64,000 bases of DNA from Acidimicrobiales bacterium (GCA_033344915.1 JAWPML010000001.1:3614263-3678262); one strand, 5' to 3'; shown: positions 8,824-17,354, counted from the first letter of the stretch. The notes: a model not told the origin generated them from the sequence alone. Translations and numbers: made by a program.

Positions 8824-9798
8824 TCATGTGGCGAGTTTGGCGAACTCGTCGGCGATGAGCTGGCTCACGCCCTGCTGGTGGGTGGCTCGCCAGTCGCGCC
8901 AGGGGAAGATCGGCTCCCAGCGGTGGAGCTGCTCGAAGCTCACCGTGGCGGCGACGATCTCCTCGCCGTCACCCCCGGCCTGGGCGAGGACGCGGCTGAA
9001 GCGGGGGAAGGCCGGTCCGGCGATCGTGGAATGGCCGAGCATGTCTGCGGCGCGACCGCCGTCGACGTTGCCCGCCGCGTAGGACGAACTGCCGACGTCC
9101 TCACCGCCGACATGGTTCGAGCTCGCGACATAGGCCAGGTTCTCCTGGGCGCGCACGCAGGTGGTCTGCGTCATGTAGTCGAGCTTGCCCGGCCCGGCGA
9201 ACGTGCCGCAGCTGTTCAGGATGATGCGGGCGCCCTTGGCGCACAGGATCCGGGTCAGCTCGGGATTGAACCAGAAGTCGTAACAGATCTGCAGGCCGAC
9301 GGGTCCGTAGCGTGTCTCGAACACGGGCACCTCGGTGCCGTTGCGGAACGTGACGCCCTCGGTCACCCACGGGAGCGACCCGAGATGCACCTTGCGGTAT
9401 GTGCCCTGGATTCCCTCGGGCCCGACGAACGCGGCTGCGTTGTAGAGGATCTCCGGGTCATCGGGGTCACGTTCGACCATGCCGACCGACACGTACAGAT
9501 CGTGTTCGGCGCACAGGGCGGCGATCCGCTCGGTGGAGGGTCCGGGCACCGTCTCGGCCAGGTCGTGGTGGTAGTCGCAGTGCTCGGCGCCCTGTCGGCA
9601 GGCGCTGCAACCGCCGAGCCCGACGAGGGCTTCCTCCGGGAACACGAGGATGTCGATGCCCTGGGTACCGGCCTCGCGGATGTTCGCCTCGATCTTGGCG
9701 AGCGTCGCCGCCTTGTCGCCGCGGACACTGGTGAAGTTGACGACGCCGATGGTGCAGGTCGTCTCGTAGTCGGCGTAGCGCTCGGGGATGAGGCTCAT
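8824..9798 (-). CDS. Carbon-nitrogen hydrolase (nitrilase/amidase superfamily)
   Basis: 324 residues. The Glu-Lys-Cys triad of the superfamily is readable: Glu in LVFPEEALVGLGG, Lys in TYRKVHLGSLPW and Cys in LQICYDFWFNPE. Members cleave nitriles or amides, or condense amines with acyl groups; the exact activity cannot be told. The ATG at 9798 overlaps the stop of the upstream dioxygenase (ATGA). It is the last gene of the seven-gene operon and is followed by the palindromic repeat. Confidence 0.85.
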   Translation of the reverse strand: MSLIPERYADYETTCTIGVVNFTSVRGDKAATLAKIEANIREAGTQGIDILVFPEEALVGLGGCSACRQGAEHCDYHHDLAETVPGPSTERIAALCAEHDLYVSVGMVERDPDDPEILYNAAAFVGPEGIQGTYRKVHLGSLPWVTEGVTFRNGTEVPVFETRYGPVGLQICYDFWFNPELTRILCAKGARIILNSCGTFAGPGKLDYMTQTTCVRAQENLAYVASSNHVGGEDVGSSSYAAGNVDGGRAADMLGHSTIAGPAFPRFSRVLAQAGGDGEEIVAATVSFEQLHRWEPIFPWRDWRATHQQGVSQLIADEFAKLAT

Positions 9799-10628
9799 GC
9801 GTCGGGTCCCTTTGGTTCGTCGCCCGCGATGGTCAGCCGGTGCATGATGCGGCGCGAGGTGTAGTCGGGCACCGCGTAGTGCTGGACGGCGCGGTTGTCC
9901 CACATCGTGAGGTCACCCTCCGTCCAGCGATGGCGGCACTGCCATGCGGGGGATCCGATGTGCGTGAGCAGCATCGTGAGGAGTGCGTCGGACTCCGCCT
10001 CGGTGACGCCGTCGATCGCGGTGGTGAAGTTGCCGTTGACGAACAACGCGGTGCGGCCGGTCTCGGGGTGGATCCGGGCGACCGGATGATGGACCGGTGG
10101 GTAGGTGGCCTGCATCGCCGCGAGGTCGACGTCGGCGTTGCCGTCCGCGATCGCCCTGGTCAGCGTCTTGGTCAGATCGTGGGTGGCGGTCAGCGGGGAC
10201 AGCATCTCCTGCATCGCGGGGGAGAGGGCGTCCCATGCCGCATACATGTCGGCGAAGCAGGTGTCGCCACCGAGTGCGGGCAGCAGAACGGACTGCAGCA
10301 CGGTGTAGGACGGCGGACAGGTGACGTAGGTGTTGTCCGTGTGCCACGCGTCGGCACCCTGGCCCTTCGGTGCTTCCTGGTCCAGGACCGTCATCTCCGG
10401 ATGGTCGGGGTGCTTCGGCCCGAACGCGGCGATGTCGATGTCGCCGAGTCGCTTCGCGAACGCGAGATGCTCGCTCGGGGTCAGGTGCTGATCGGCGAGG
10501 AAGAGCACCTTGTGGTCGTTGATCGCGGCACGGACCGCGGCGATGTCGTCATCGGTCGCGTCCGCGACGCGCATGCCCGACACGCGCGCACCGAGGCCCG
10601 GTGTGACCGGCTCCACCACGAGGGTCAT
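9795..10628 (-). CDS. TauD/TfdA-family 2-oxoglutarate-dependent dioxygenase
   Basis: 277 residues. Fe(II)/2-oxoglutarate oxygenase fold with the HxD pair in AWHTDNTYVTCPP near residue 97 and the distal His in RRIMHRLTIAGD near the C-terminus. Family members hydroxylate taurine, 2,4-D, alkyl sulfates or similar acids, often releasing a heteroatom group. The ATG at 10628 overlaps the previous gene's stop and its own stop overlaps the amidase start, so translation is probably coupled. Substrate unknown. Confidence 0.88.
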   Translation of the reverse strand: MTLVVEPVTPGLGARVSGMRVADATDDDIAAVRAAINDHKVLFLADQHLTPSEHLAFAKRLGDIDIAAFGPKHPDHPEMTVLDQEAPKGQGADAWHTDNTYVTCPPSYTVLQSVLLPALGGDTCFADMYAAWDALSPAMQEMLSPLTATHDLTKTLTRAIADGNADVDLAAMQATYPPVHHPVARIHPETGRTALFVNGNFTTAIDGVTEAESDALLTMLLTHIGSPAWQCRHRWTEGDLTMWDNRAVQHYAVPDYTSRRIMHRLTIAGDEPKGPDA

Positions 10629-11140
10629 GTCAGCTCTCCGATCTCGCGGAGCTTCGCTTCGACTGCATCGGCCAGCGTCGCTCCGTCGGTCGCATCCACC
10701 TGCTCGGCGAACTCGGTCGCGCCCACATGGCGCAGCATGTCCGGGAGCCGGGTGCGCAGCTGGGTGAGCGTCCACGGAACCATCGCGCCGTGGGCGACGA
10801 TGTCGAAGTGGACGAGGGTGTTCGTGCCGGCCGCCTTGTCGACATAGTGGTAGTGGGGCTCGTCGAGGAACATGTCGAAGCGGATGTGTTCGAACCCGTC
10901 ACTCGGGTCGACGATGTGCAAGGACACGCCCTCGTCGGTGAAGCCGCCCTCGGGGGAGGTCTCCCGCAACTCCTCCAGGTGCTCGGTGTCGGCGTAGATC
11001 TCCTCGAGCCCGGCCGGGTCGACCTTGCGGTACTCCACGCCGATGCGCACGGCGCCGAGGTCGAGCCAGTCGGTGCTGTCGGGGTCCGGTGGTGCGGGCG
11101 GGATGTTGTAGGTCGTGCCGACCCGGCTCATGGCTTCCAT
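10625..11140 (-). CDS. Conserved hypothetical protein of the amidohydrolase/TauD operon
   Basis: 171 residues (or 168 from the ATG at 11131, MSRVG). I do not recognise a family. No signal peptide or membrane segment is apparent; the protein is acidic. It has a mixed N-terminal part with HIRFDMFLDEPHYHYVDK, rich in aromatics and histidines, and a helical C-terminal third. It starts 1 bp after the stop of the upstream amidohydrolase and overlaps the TauD start by 4 bp, which argues for a role in the same reaction series, perhaps as a small subunit. Confidence 0.7.
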   Translation of the reverse strand: MEAMSRVGTTYNIPPAPPDPDSTDWLDLGAVRIGVEYRKVDPAGLEEIYADTEHLEELRETSPEGGFTDEGVSLHIVDPSDGFEHIRFDMFLDEPHYHYVDKAAGTNTLVHFDIVAHGAMVPWTLTQLRTRLPDMLRHVGATEFAEQVDATDGATLADAVEAKLREIGELT

Positions 11141-11141
11141 C

Positions 11142-11999
11142 TCAACCTCCGACTCGGTGGGGAATGCGGGTGAAGACGCGGCGGGCGTTTCCCTGCCGCA
11201 GAGCTTCCTTCGTGGCGCCGTCGACGTCGAGCGCGTCGAGCTGCGTCTGCACGTGGAGATGTCCGGTGAGCGGGTAACCCGTGCCGAACAGCACCTTCTC
11301 GCGGCCGGCGCCGCCGATGAACTCGAGCAGTTCGTCCGGCCAGCGCGCGGGGGGATGCGTCGCCGTGCCGATCACGACGTTGGCATGGGTCGTGGCCATC
11401 TCGATCGTCTCGGTGAGCCAGGGGATGCCGAGGTGCGAGAGCACGAAGGTGACATCCGGATGGGCCTCGGCCGGTCCCGCGATCGCGGCGGGATGCCCGA
11501 GTTCGTGATCGCGATGCCCTCCCGACCGACCGGCCTGCACCACGAACGGCACGCCGTGTTGCTGGGCGAGCGCGTAGTAGGGGGCGTAGGCCGGGGCGTC
11601 GAACGGGTGGTCCCAGCTGTGGGTGTGGGAGTGGAGGCCGAGGCACCACGCCGACTCGAGTGCGTCGCGGGCGGCATCGAGATCGGCCGGGTCGTCGGGG
11701 CTGACACTCCAGAGGCCGAGGAAGCGGCCGGGGTGGGCCGCCGCGAGCTGGTGCATCTCGATCGGGCGCAGGGCGTAGTGGGCGAACTCGTCGAGGCCGG
11801 CATCGGTGGGGAGCTCACACACCGGCATGATCAGGGTCGTGATCGCGCCGCGGTTCATGCGGGCGACCATGCCGGCCGCGTCGACGAAGGTGTCCTCCTC
11901 GCGGGCGCCGAGCCGGATGGTGAGCGCGTCGTCCTCGATGACCCGGCGCCAGAGTGGCTCCCGGTCGGGCGTGAACGCGTTGCACCAGTAGTCGATCAT
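11142..11999 (-). CDS. Amidohydrolase-fold protein with altered metal motifs
   Basis: 285 residues of the amidohydrolase-2 type. The barrel regions are recognisable (PVCELPTDAGLDEFAHYALRP is the substrate-side region; FVVQAGRSGGHRDHELG and TFVLSHLGIPW are inner strands). The usual N-terminal DxH metal motif reads MIDYWCNAF instead, and the usual C-terminal SDYPH reads GTGYPLTG, so two standard metal ligands are absent. It may be a divergent or non-hydrolytic homologue paired with the intact copy three genes earlier. The ATG at 11999 overlaps the ligase stop (ATGA). Confidence 0.75.
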   Translation of the reverse strand: MIDYWCNAFTPDREPLWRRVIEDDALTIRLGAREEDTFVDAAGMVARMNRGAITTLIMPVCELPTDAGLDEFAHYALRPIEMHQLAAAHPGRFLGLWSVSPDDPADLDAARDALESAWCLGLHSHTHSWDHPFDAPAYAPYYALAQQHGVPFVVQAGRSGGHRDHELGHPAAIAGPAEAHPDVTFVLSHLGIPWLTETIEMATTHANVVIGTATHPPARWPDELLEFIGGAGREKVLFGTGYPLTGHLHVQTQLDALDVDGATKEALRQGNARRVFTRIPHRVGG

Positions 12000-13375
12000 C
12001 GAGCGTCTTCGAAACGGATGAGCTTCGCGACGGTGCCGAATCCGGTCAGCTTGTCGAGGGCGCCGGGGGCGACGACCTCGACGCCGATCTTCACGCCGAC
12101 GACCTGGTGGAGGCGCTCGGCCGCTGCGGCTTCGACGGCGGCGAACTCGGTGGCCGGCCGGTCGCTCACGACGAGCACCGTCATCTCGTCGCGGTTGCCC
12201 TCGCGGGTCGCGCGCACGAAGTAGTCGTCGGTGACGCCGTCGACCGCGGTCACGATCTCGCCGAGCGCTTCGGGCCAGATGTTGACGCCCCGGAGCTTCA
12301 CCATGTTGTCGCCCCGTCCGGCGAACGGCGCCATCTTGCGGAGCCACGATCCGCACGCGCACTGACCGGCGGGGAGGAGGGTGGACAGATCCATGATGTT
12401 GTAGCGGAACTGGGGCGAGCCGGTCTTGTAGATCTCGGTGATGCAGATCGCGCCCTGTTCGCCGTCGGGCAGCGGCTCGCCGGTTTCGACGTCCACGATC
12501 TGCACGATGAAGGCGTCCTCGAAGATGTGCATGCCGCCGCCGGCCGGGCACTCGATTGCCACCCACTGCACCTCGTGGAACCCGTAGCTGTCGTAGACCG
12601 GCAGGCCGAAGGTCTCCGTGAGTCGCTCCTTGTCGCCGATGTTCGGCAGCGCAGTGAGCTGGAGGTCGGTGGCCGGGTCGAGCCCCATATCGCGGGCGGT
12701 GTCGGCGAGATGGAGGAGGTAGTCGCCGGTCGTCAGGATCGCTTTGGCGCCGTACTGCACGGCGAGTTCGATCTGCTTGCGGGTGGGGGTGACGTTGCCG
12801 GTGCCCGTCGTGAGGACGACACAGTTCAGCCAGCGGTACAGCGCCTCGTCCATCGCGTGGGCGCCGTTGTGGGTGGAGTACGCCCAGGCGTTGATGACCA
12901 CGTCGCCCGGTTCGATGCCCTGCATGTGCAGCGCCCGCGCCATGAGGATGGCGCCGGCCTCGCGATCCCAGGTCGTGTAGAGCGTGGGTCGAGATGTGCC
13001 GGTCGTGCCGCCCGACATGTAGACCCGCATGGGTTCGTCAAGGGCCTGGTCGACCGTGACGCCCTGGTAGTCGCCGTAGGGCGGGTGGGCCTCGATCGAC
13101 TCACGGATGTCGTCCACCGTGTAGGCGGGGAAGCGGTGGAGGTCGTCGAGCGACGTGATGTCGTCGGGGCCGACGCCGGCCGCGTCCCACCGGCGGCGGA
13201 AGAACGGCACCTCGTAGGCGGTGCGGGCGCGAGCCTGCACGCGTTCGAGCTGCTTCGTCGCGATGGTGTCCGGATCGTCGAGGTACGACGACGCCAGATA
13301 CTCGGGCGGCGGTGGTAGCTGGGCCGTGAGCGCGTCGTAGTCGACGGCCTGGTGCGGCCGGCGGAACCCGTTCAT
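11996..13375 (-). CDS. AMP-dependent acyl-CoA ligase, phenylacetate-CoA ligase (PaaK) like
   Basis: 459 residues. An adenylate-forming enzyme that activates a carboxylic acid as an acyl-AMP, then usually a CoA thioester. The phosphate loop is MSGGTTGTSRPTLY near residue 117. The acyl-AMP region has YDSYGFHEVQW, and the hinge and C-terminal domain have GRGDNMVKLRGVNIWPEAL. A CACG pair near residue 345 resembles the metal-binding cysteines of PaaK/coenzyme F390 synthetase-like enzymes. Both ends overlap neighbouring amidohydrolase genes by 4 bp. It implies the operon handles a free acid that is activated, but no CoA-dependent step follows in the operon. Confidence 0.82.
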   Translation of the reverse strand: MNGFRRPHQAVDYDALTAQLPPPPEYLASSYLDDPDTIATKQLERVQARARTAYEVPFFRRRWDAAGVGPDDITSLDDLHRFPAYTVDDIRESIEAHPPYGDYQGVTVDQALDEPMRVYMSGGTTGTSRPTLYTTWDREAGAILMARALHMQGIEPGDVVINAWAYSTHNGAHAMDEALYRWLNCVVLTTGTGNVTPTRKQIELAVQYGAKAILTTGDYLLHLADTARDMGLDPATDLQLTALPNIGDKERLTETFGLPVYDSYGFHEVQWVAIECPAGGGMHIFEDAFIVQIVDVETGEPLPDGEQGAICITEIYKTGSPQFRYNIMDLSTLLPAGQCACGSWLRKMAPFAGRGDNMVKLRGVNIWPEALGEIVTAVDGVTDDYFVRATREGNRDEMTVLVVSDRPATEFAAVEAAAAERLHQVVGVKIGVEVVAPGALDKLTGFGTVAKLIRFEDAR

Positions 13376-14550
13376 GCGGTCTCGAGCTCGGTGGCCTCGA
13401 TGAACTCGGTCGGCAGCATCTCCTCGGGGAAGCGGTACAGGTCGACCGCGTTGTCCCACATGATCGTCCGCTTGCTCTCCTCGCTGATCAGGTCGGGCTC
13501 GAGGTCGAGGAAGTACTGGACGGTGCCGGGGAACTTCGAGTCGGGGTGGGGGAAGTCGCTCTCCCACACGATGCGCGTGTCGCCCATCCAGCGGATGACG
13601 TCGGCGACGAACGGGTCCTCGCACTCGGTGCTGATCCAGCAGTTGCGCTTGAAGTACTCGGTGGCGTTCATCGTGAGTTCGGGGAACTCCTTCTCCCCGG
13701 CCATCTCGAGGTGCTCGTCGATGCGGTGGAGCCAGCTCGGCAGCCAACCGCAGCCGGCTTCCATGTAGGCGACGCGGAGCTTCGGGAAGCGTTCGAACAC
13801 ACCCTGGACGATCATCGAGAGGCACGCGTTCTGCGCCTCGTGCCAGTGCACGGCGGTGTGCCACTCGGTGAACGTGTCGAAGCGATCGGCACCTTCGGTC
13901 TGGGCGTTGAGCCCCATGAACTCGTGGGTGGCGAACGCACAGTCGAGATCCTGGAGGAGCTCGTAGATCGGGTCGTAGTAGCGATCGCCCAGGTTGCGCT
14001 TGTTCATGTAGTCGGGGCGGGTCCAGAAGCAGCGGATGCCGAGCTCGTCGTAGGCGTACTGGATCTCCTCGACGGCGCGGCTGACGTCGGTGAGGGGGAC
14101 CGGACCGCTCGTGACGACGCGTCCACCCGATGCCTCGGTCATCTCCGCGCCCCAGCGGTTGTAGGCGCGGGCCATGGCGGCCTGGAGCTCGGGGTCGATG
14201 CCGTCGAGCCACATGTCGTACTCGGGTCCGTAGATGACGCAGAAGTCGATGCCGTCGATGGCGAGCGACTCGGCGACGCGGTCACCGGTGAAGCCGAGGT
14301 CGACGATCTCGCCGTACTTCCCGCGCATGTCCTCCGTCGTCCAGCCGATCGCCTTCTGGAACTGGCCGTAGAGCGAGGTGAGGTGCTGGGTCCAGCGGCC
14401 GTCGACCGTGACGGGGTTGTAGGTGTCGAGTCCGGCGGGGGCTCGCCGGCTGACACGATGGCGGAACTTCTCGGGCAGGTAGGTCTGCCAGAGGTCCGCC
14501 GGGTAGATGACGTGGGCGTCCGCGTCGAAGACCTTGAATCCGTTACGCAT
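13372..14550 (-). CDS. Amidohydrolase family protein (COG2159 type)
   Basis: 392 residues. An intact metal-dependent amidohydrolase: VFDADAHVIYPADLW at the N-terminus supplies the DxH pair, and RIVWESDFPHPDSKFP near residue 335 supplies the C-terminal Asp. Internal THEFMG and YMEAGCGWLP motifs match the family. It is preceded by the cupin gene and overlaps the ligase start by 4 bp. Length and motif order are close to the amidohydrolase at 4796-5974, so the two may be paralogues acting on similar acids. Confidence 0.82.
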   Translation of the reverse strand: MRNGFKVFDADAHVIYPADLWQTYLPEKFRHRVSRRAPAGLDTYNPVTVDGRWTQHLTSLYGQFQKAIGWTTEDMRGKYGEIVDLGFTGDRVAESLAIDGIDFCVIYGPEYDMWLDGIDPELQAAMARAYNRWGAEMTEASGGRVVTSGPVPLTDVSRAVEEIQYAYDELGIRCFWTRPDYMNKRNLGDRYYDPIYELLQDLDCAFATHEFMGLNAQTEGADRFDTFTEWHTAVHWHEAQNACLSMIVQGVFERFPKLRVAYMEAGCGWLPSWLHRIDEHLEMAGEKEFPELTMNATEYFKRNCWISTECEDPFVADVIRWMGDTRIVWESDFPHPDSKFPGTVQYFLDLEPDLISEESKRTIMWDNAVDLYRFPEEMLPTEFIEATELETA

Positions 14551-14553
14551 CGG

Positions 14554-14961
14554 TCAGTTAGCTCCTGGGTCGTTGGTTGCGTTGAAGTCGGTGGCGGCGT
14601 CAGCGGCGCGCACCACGAGGAATCGGACACCGTCGTCGCCGACGGTGAATCCGTAGAGGTGGCCTCCGGGGATGACGGCGGTGTCGCCGGTGCCGAGCAC
14701 GGTGCCGTCGCTGACGATGATGCTTCCCTCGAGGATCGTCATGTGCTCGGCGATGTCGTGCGTGTGCGGCGGCACCTCGAACCCGGGCGGCATCTCGGAG
14801 ATGTGCGAGTGGAAGCCGTGTTGGCCGGTCGTGAGCCGGCTCCGCCGGGCGCCGACGTCGTCGGCCTCGGCAGCGAGGGCGGCGACCTCGGCCTTCTGGT
14901 CCGCCTTCGTTTCCCACTCCAGGGTGGGGAGATGGCGGAAGATGGGTCCGGTTGCGTTCAT
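14554..14961 (-). CDS. Cupin-domain protein
   Basis: 135 residues. A single cupin barrel with the metal motif PPHTHDIAEHMTILEGS near residue 64 and a second motif around GDTAVIPGGHLYGF. Small cupins of this kind act as dioxygenases, isomerases or sensors. It is the first gene of the seven-gene operon and sits opposite a MarR-family regulator, with the promoter in the 42-bp gap between them. Substrate unknown. Confidence 0.8.
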   Translation of the reverse strand: MNATGPIFRHLPTLEWETKADQKAEVAALAAEADDVGARRSRLTTGQHGFHSHISEMPPGFEVPPHTHDIAEHMTILEGSIIVSDGTVLGTGDTAVIPGGHLYGFTVGDDGVRFLVVRAADAATDFNATNDPGAN

Positions 14962-14972
14962 GGGTCCATAAT

Positions 14973-14988
14973 TGTCTATGTACAGACA
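14973..14988. promoter_or_regulatory. Putative MarR operator
   Basis: Inverted repeat TGTCT-N6-AGACA (14973-14977 and 14984-14988) in the AT-rich 42-bp gap between the divergent cupin operon and the marR-like gene. Position and symmetry suit a MarR dimer repressing both promoters. The assignment is by context only. Confidence 0.5.
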
Positions 14989-15003
14989 TTCTGCAAGTAG
15001 AGT

Positions 15004-15510
15004 ATGTTCATCGACGTGAACTCACCGACGACGCACCTGCCCGACTATGTGCTCGACCCGTCGCCGCTCGCGCTCTTCACCCGGCTCCAGCGGGTCGGCT
15101 TGCATCTCGAGCGGCTCCAGGCGGAGGCCATGGAACAGATCGGGATGTCGTTCCCGGACTACACGCTCCTGGCGACGCTGCATCGGGAGACGGCGCCGCA
15201 CCAGCTCCCGGTGAGTCGGCTCGCGGAGTTGGTCCTGCGCCCGATGGGGAGCATCACCCAGGTCGTGGACCGCCTCGAGAACACGGGGCTCGTGCGCCGC
15301 GCGGTCGATCCGTCCGACCGGCGCCGTGTCCTCGTCGAGTTGACCGAGGCCGGCATCGACCTCGCCGTTCGCGGCGACCGTGCGTACCGGATCTCGCGCC
15401 AGCGGGTGCTCGACACCCTCTCCGACGCCGACATCGCGCGGATCGACGGCGCCCTCTCCGAGCTCCTCGCCGCCCTCGAGGCCGACCAAGTCGCCACCGA
15501 CCCCGCCTGA
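15004..15510 (+). CDS. MarR-family transcriptional regulator
   Basis: 168 residues. Winged helix-turn-helix with the family core LPVSRLAELVLRPMGSITQVV and the wing sequence VDPSDRRRVLVELTEAG. The N-terminal and C-terminal helices would form the dimer interface. It is divergent from the seven-gene amidohydrolase/ligase operon, with a clear inverted repeat between them, so it probably represses that operon until a small aromatic or acid ligand binds. Confidence 0.9.
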   Translation: MFIDVNSPTTHLPDYVLDPSPLALFTRLQRVGLHLERLQAEAMEQIGMSFPDYTLLATLHRETAPHQLPVSRLAELVLRPMGSITQVVDRLENTGLVRRAVDPSDRRRVLVELTEAGIDLAVRGDRAYRISRQRVLDTLSDADIARIDGALSELLAALEADQVATDPA

Positions 15511-15515
15511 AGATT

Positions 15516-15549
15516 GGACGCGGGGTGGGACGCGGGGTCTGACCCCGGT
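15516..15549. repeat. Partial copy of the GGGGTCTGACCCC repeat with a tandem GGACGCGGGGT
   Basis: GGACGCGGGGT occurs twice in tandem (15516-15526 and 15528-15538). The second copy runs into the palindromic core GGGGTCTGACCCC at 15534-15546. The same 13-base core forms the arms of the element at 8755-8810. It lies just after the marR-like gene. Confidence 0.6.
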
Positions 15550-15563
15550 GTCTCAACTCCCGG

Positions 15564-16787
15564 GTGAAGTACCGTCGCGCGGTGACGTCGGACGTCGATC
15601 GCATCGCCGAGTTGTGCACGGGCGTGCTCAACCAGAACTGGCGCGAGGGTGAGCAGGACGGGCGGACGTACGGCTTCAGTTCCCCGTCGCCGGGCCGCTA
15701 CGACTGGCAGTGGTACTGGGATTCCTGCTTCCACGCGATCATCTGGCGTCGCCTCGATCCGGCTCGGTCCCGGCTCGAACTCGAGACGCTGCTCGACTCC
15801 TCGCGGGACGGCTTCATCGGCCACATCACGTTCCTCGGTCGTCCCCTCAACCTCGAGCGGGCGATCCGCTACAACGTCGCCACCCGTCATGCGCCGAACA
15901 CCTCCACGATCCAGCCGCCCCTGCTCGCCTGGGCCTGGTCGATCGCCGTCGGTGACCCACGGGAGGAACCCCGCATCGCCGAGCATCACGACTGGCTGAA
16001 GGCGAACCGCGACCTCGAGGGGGACAACCTCCTGTGGCTCATCCAACCCGACGAGTCCGGGCTCGACGCGTCACCCAAGTTCGATCATGTGTGGGGATGG
16101 CGGGCCCAGGGCCGCCGCCTCTTCCCGACCCTCATCCACGGCAACCGTCGGCGCGGGTTCGACGCCCATCGGATCGCGGCGGACGGTCGACCGGTCGTGT
16201 GTGAGGTCGTCACGAACGTGCTCTGGTCACTCGCGGAGCAGGCGTTGGGGAACCCGTCGCCGACGCCGGCGTTGGTCGACCGTCTGTGGAACGACGGTCT
16301 CGGCCGCTTCATGGACGACGTGCGCCATCCCGTCCGCCCCCGCGTCGCGAAGGCCGACGTCCCGTTCACCTGGGACACGCTGGCGCCGCTCGCCCTGCCC
16401 GATCTGCCCGAGGAGATCGGCCACCGACTCGTCAACGAGGTGTTGTTGGACGAGGACCGTTTCTGGAGCGGCGTCCCCTTGGCGTCGGTCGCGCTCGACG
16501 ACCCGGCCCACACGAGCCGTGACCACTACTGGGGCCTGCGCCGCTACTGGCGGGGGCCGAGCTGGGTGAACGCGGCGTGGTTCGCGTGGATGGGACTCCG
16601 CCGTCTCGGCTACGAGCGCGAGGCCGCCGACCTGCGTGACCGGCTCGTGGCCGTCGTCCTCGGGGAGGGTCTCCGGGAGTACTACGACGCCCGTTCGGGG
16701 GAGGGCATGGGCGCGGTCGACTTCGGCTGGTCGTCGCTCGTCTGGGAGATCGTCGATCCCCGCCCCTTTCCAACTCATATCGACTGA
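15564..16787 (+). CDS. MGH1-like glycoside hydrolase (GH63-related, (alpha/alpha)6 barrel)
   Basis: 407 residues. The N-terminal YDWQWYWDSCFHA motif, in which an Asp serves as acid, and the C-terminal half with YWRGPSWVNAAWFAWMGL and GAVDFGWSSLVWE are typical of mannosylglycerate hydrolase/GH63-like glucosidases and trehalase-fold enzymes. It probably hydrolyses a small glycoside or compatible solute. Start is the GTG at 15564. No signal peptide, so cytoplasmic. It stands alone between the marR gene and an AhpD-like gene. Confidence 0.8.
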   Translation: MKYRRAVTSDVDRIAELCTGVLNQNWREGEQDGRTYGFSSPSPGRYDWQWYWDSCFHAIIWRRLDPARSRLELETLLDSSRDGFIGHITFLGRPLNLERAIRYNVATRHAPNTSTIQPPLLAWAWSIAVGDPREEPRIAEHHDWLKANRDLEGDNLLWLIQPDESGLDASPKFDHVWGWRAQGRRLFPTLIHGNRRRGFDAHRIAADGRPVVCEVVTNVLWSLAEQALGNPSPTPALVDRLWNDGLGRFMDDVRHPVRPRVAKADVPFTWDTLAPLALPDLPEEIGHRLVNEVLLDEDRFWSGVPLASVALDDPAHTSRDHYWGLRRYWRGPSWVNAAWFAWMGLRRLGYEREAADLRDRLVAVVLGEGLREYYDARSGEGMGAVDFGWSSLVWEIVDPRPFPTHID

Positions 16788-16790
16788 TAT
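16777..16790. promoter_or_regulatory. Small inverted repeat before the AhpD-like gene
   Basis: ATATC-GACT-GATAT lies 12 bp before the ATG of the next gene and overlaps the stop codon of the glycosidase. It is an AT-rich spot in GC-rich DNA, so an operator or promoter element is plausible. No binding protein can be named. Confidence 0.3.
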
Positions 16791-16802
16791 AGGTTCGGGT
16801 CC

Positions 16803-17354
16803 ATGACGGACTACGAGAACCGGCAGAACTGGGACCTCGACGCCTGGCCCGAGATGTACGGGAAGCTGAAGGAGTTGCAGGTCATGATCTTCCTGGCGCC
16901 GCCGGGGCCGGAGCTCAACTTCATGGTGTTCACCGTCGCCAGCCTGACCTCCGGCTGTCGGCACTGCCAGGCCCACGGGGGCTACGGCCTGCACTCCTTC
17001 GGGGTCCCGACGGAGAAGATCCAGGCGCTGTGGAGCTTCGAATCCGCTGACGCGTTCGACGACCGTGAGCGGGCCGCCCTGCGCTTCGCCGTCGCCGCGT
17101 CGTCGGCCCCCAACGCCGTCACGCCCGAGCACCACGCCGAGCTGCGGACCCACTTCAGCGACGAAGAGGCGCGAGCCATCCTCGGCGTCGTGTCGCTCGC
17201 CGGATTCATGAACCGCTACAACGACTCGCTGCGAACGGTCACCGACCGCGAGTCCACCGAGTGGGCGGCCGAACATCTGGGCCCGCTCGGCTGGGACATC
17301 GGCCCGCACGTCGGTGCCGCGCACGAGCAGCGATCCGGACCGCCGGGTCGCTGA
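16803..17354 (+). CDS. Carboxymuconolactone decarboxylase/AhpD-like protein
   Basis: 183 residues, all-helical AhpD-like fold. The redox motif CRHCQAHGGYGLHSFG near residue 50 has the CxxC pair and downstream His of the AhpD class, so a peroxidase or thiol-oxidoreductase function fits better than muconolactone decarboxylation, which lacks the Cys pair. The C-terminal half carries EARAILGVVSLAGFMNRYNDSL, the usual family end. ATG start at 16803, 15 bp after the glycosidase stop. Confidence 0.82.
   Translation: MTDYENRQNWDLDAWPEMYGKLKELQVMIFLAPPGPELNFMVFTVASLTSGCRHCQAHGGYGLHSFGVPTEKIQALWSFESADAFDDRERAALRFAVAASSAPNAVTPEHHAELRTHFSDEEARAILGVVSLAGFMNRYNDSLRTVTDRESTEWAAEHLGPLGWDIGPHVGAAHEQRSGPPGR

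Noticed and set aside
11996-14212. A 738-residue minus-strand frame extending upstream of the PaaK-like ligase
   Set aside because: The extension is Arg/Pro/His-rich shadow of the intact amidohydrolase gene. The ligase starts at 13375 by the ATGA overlap.
16803-17354. 4-carboxymuconolactone decarboxylase of the protocatechuate pathway
   Set aside because: The CxxC redox pair points to the AhpD-type subgroup, and no pathway partners are near.
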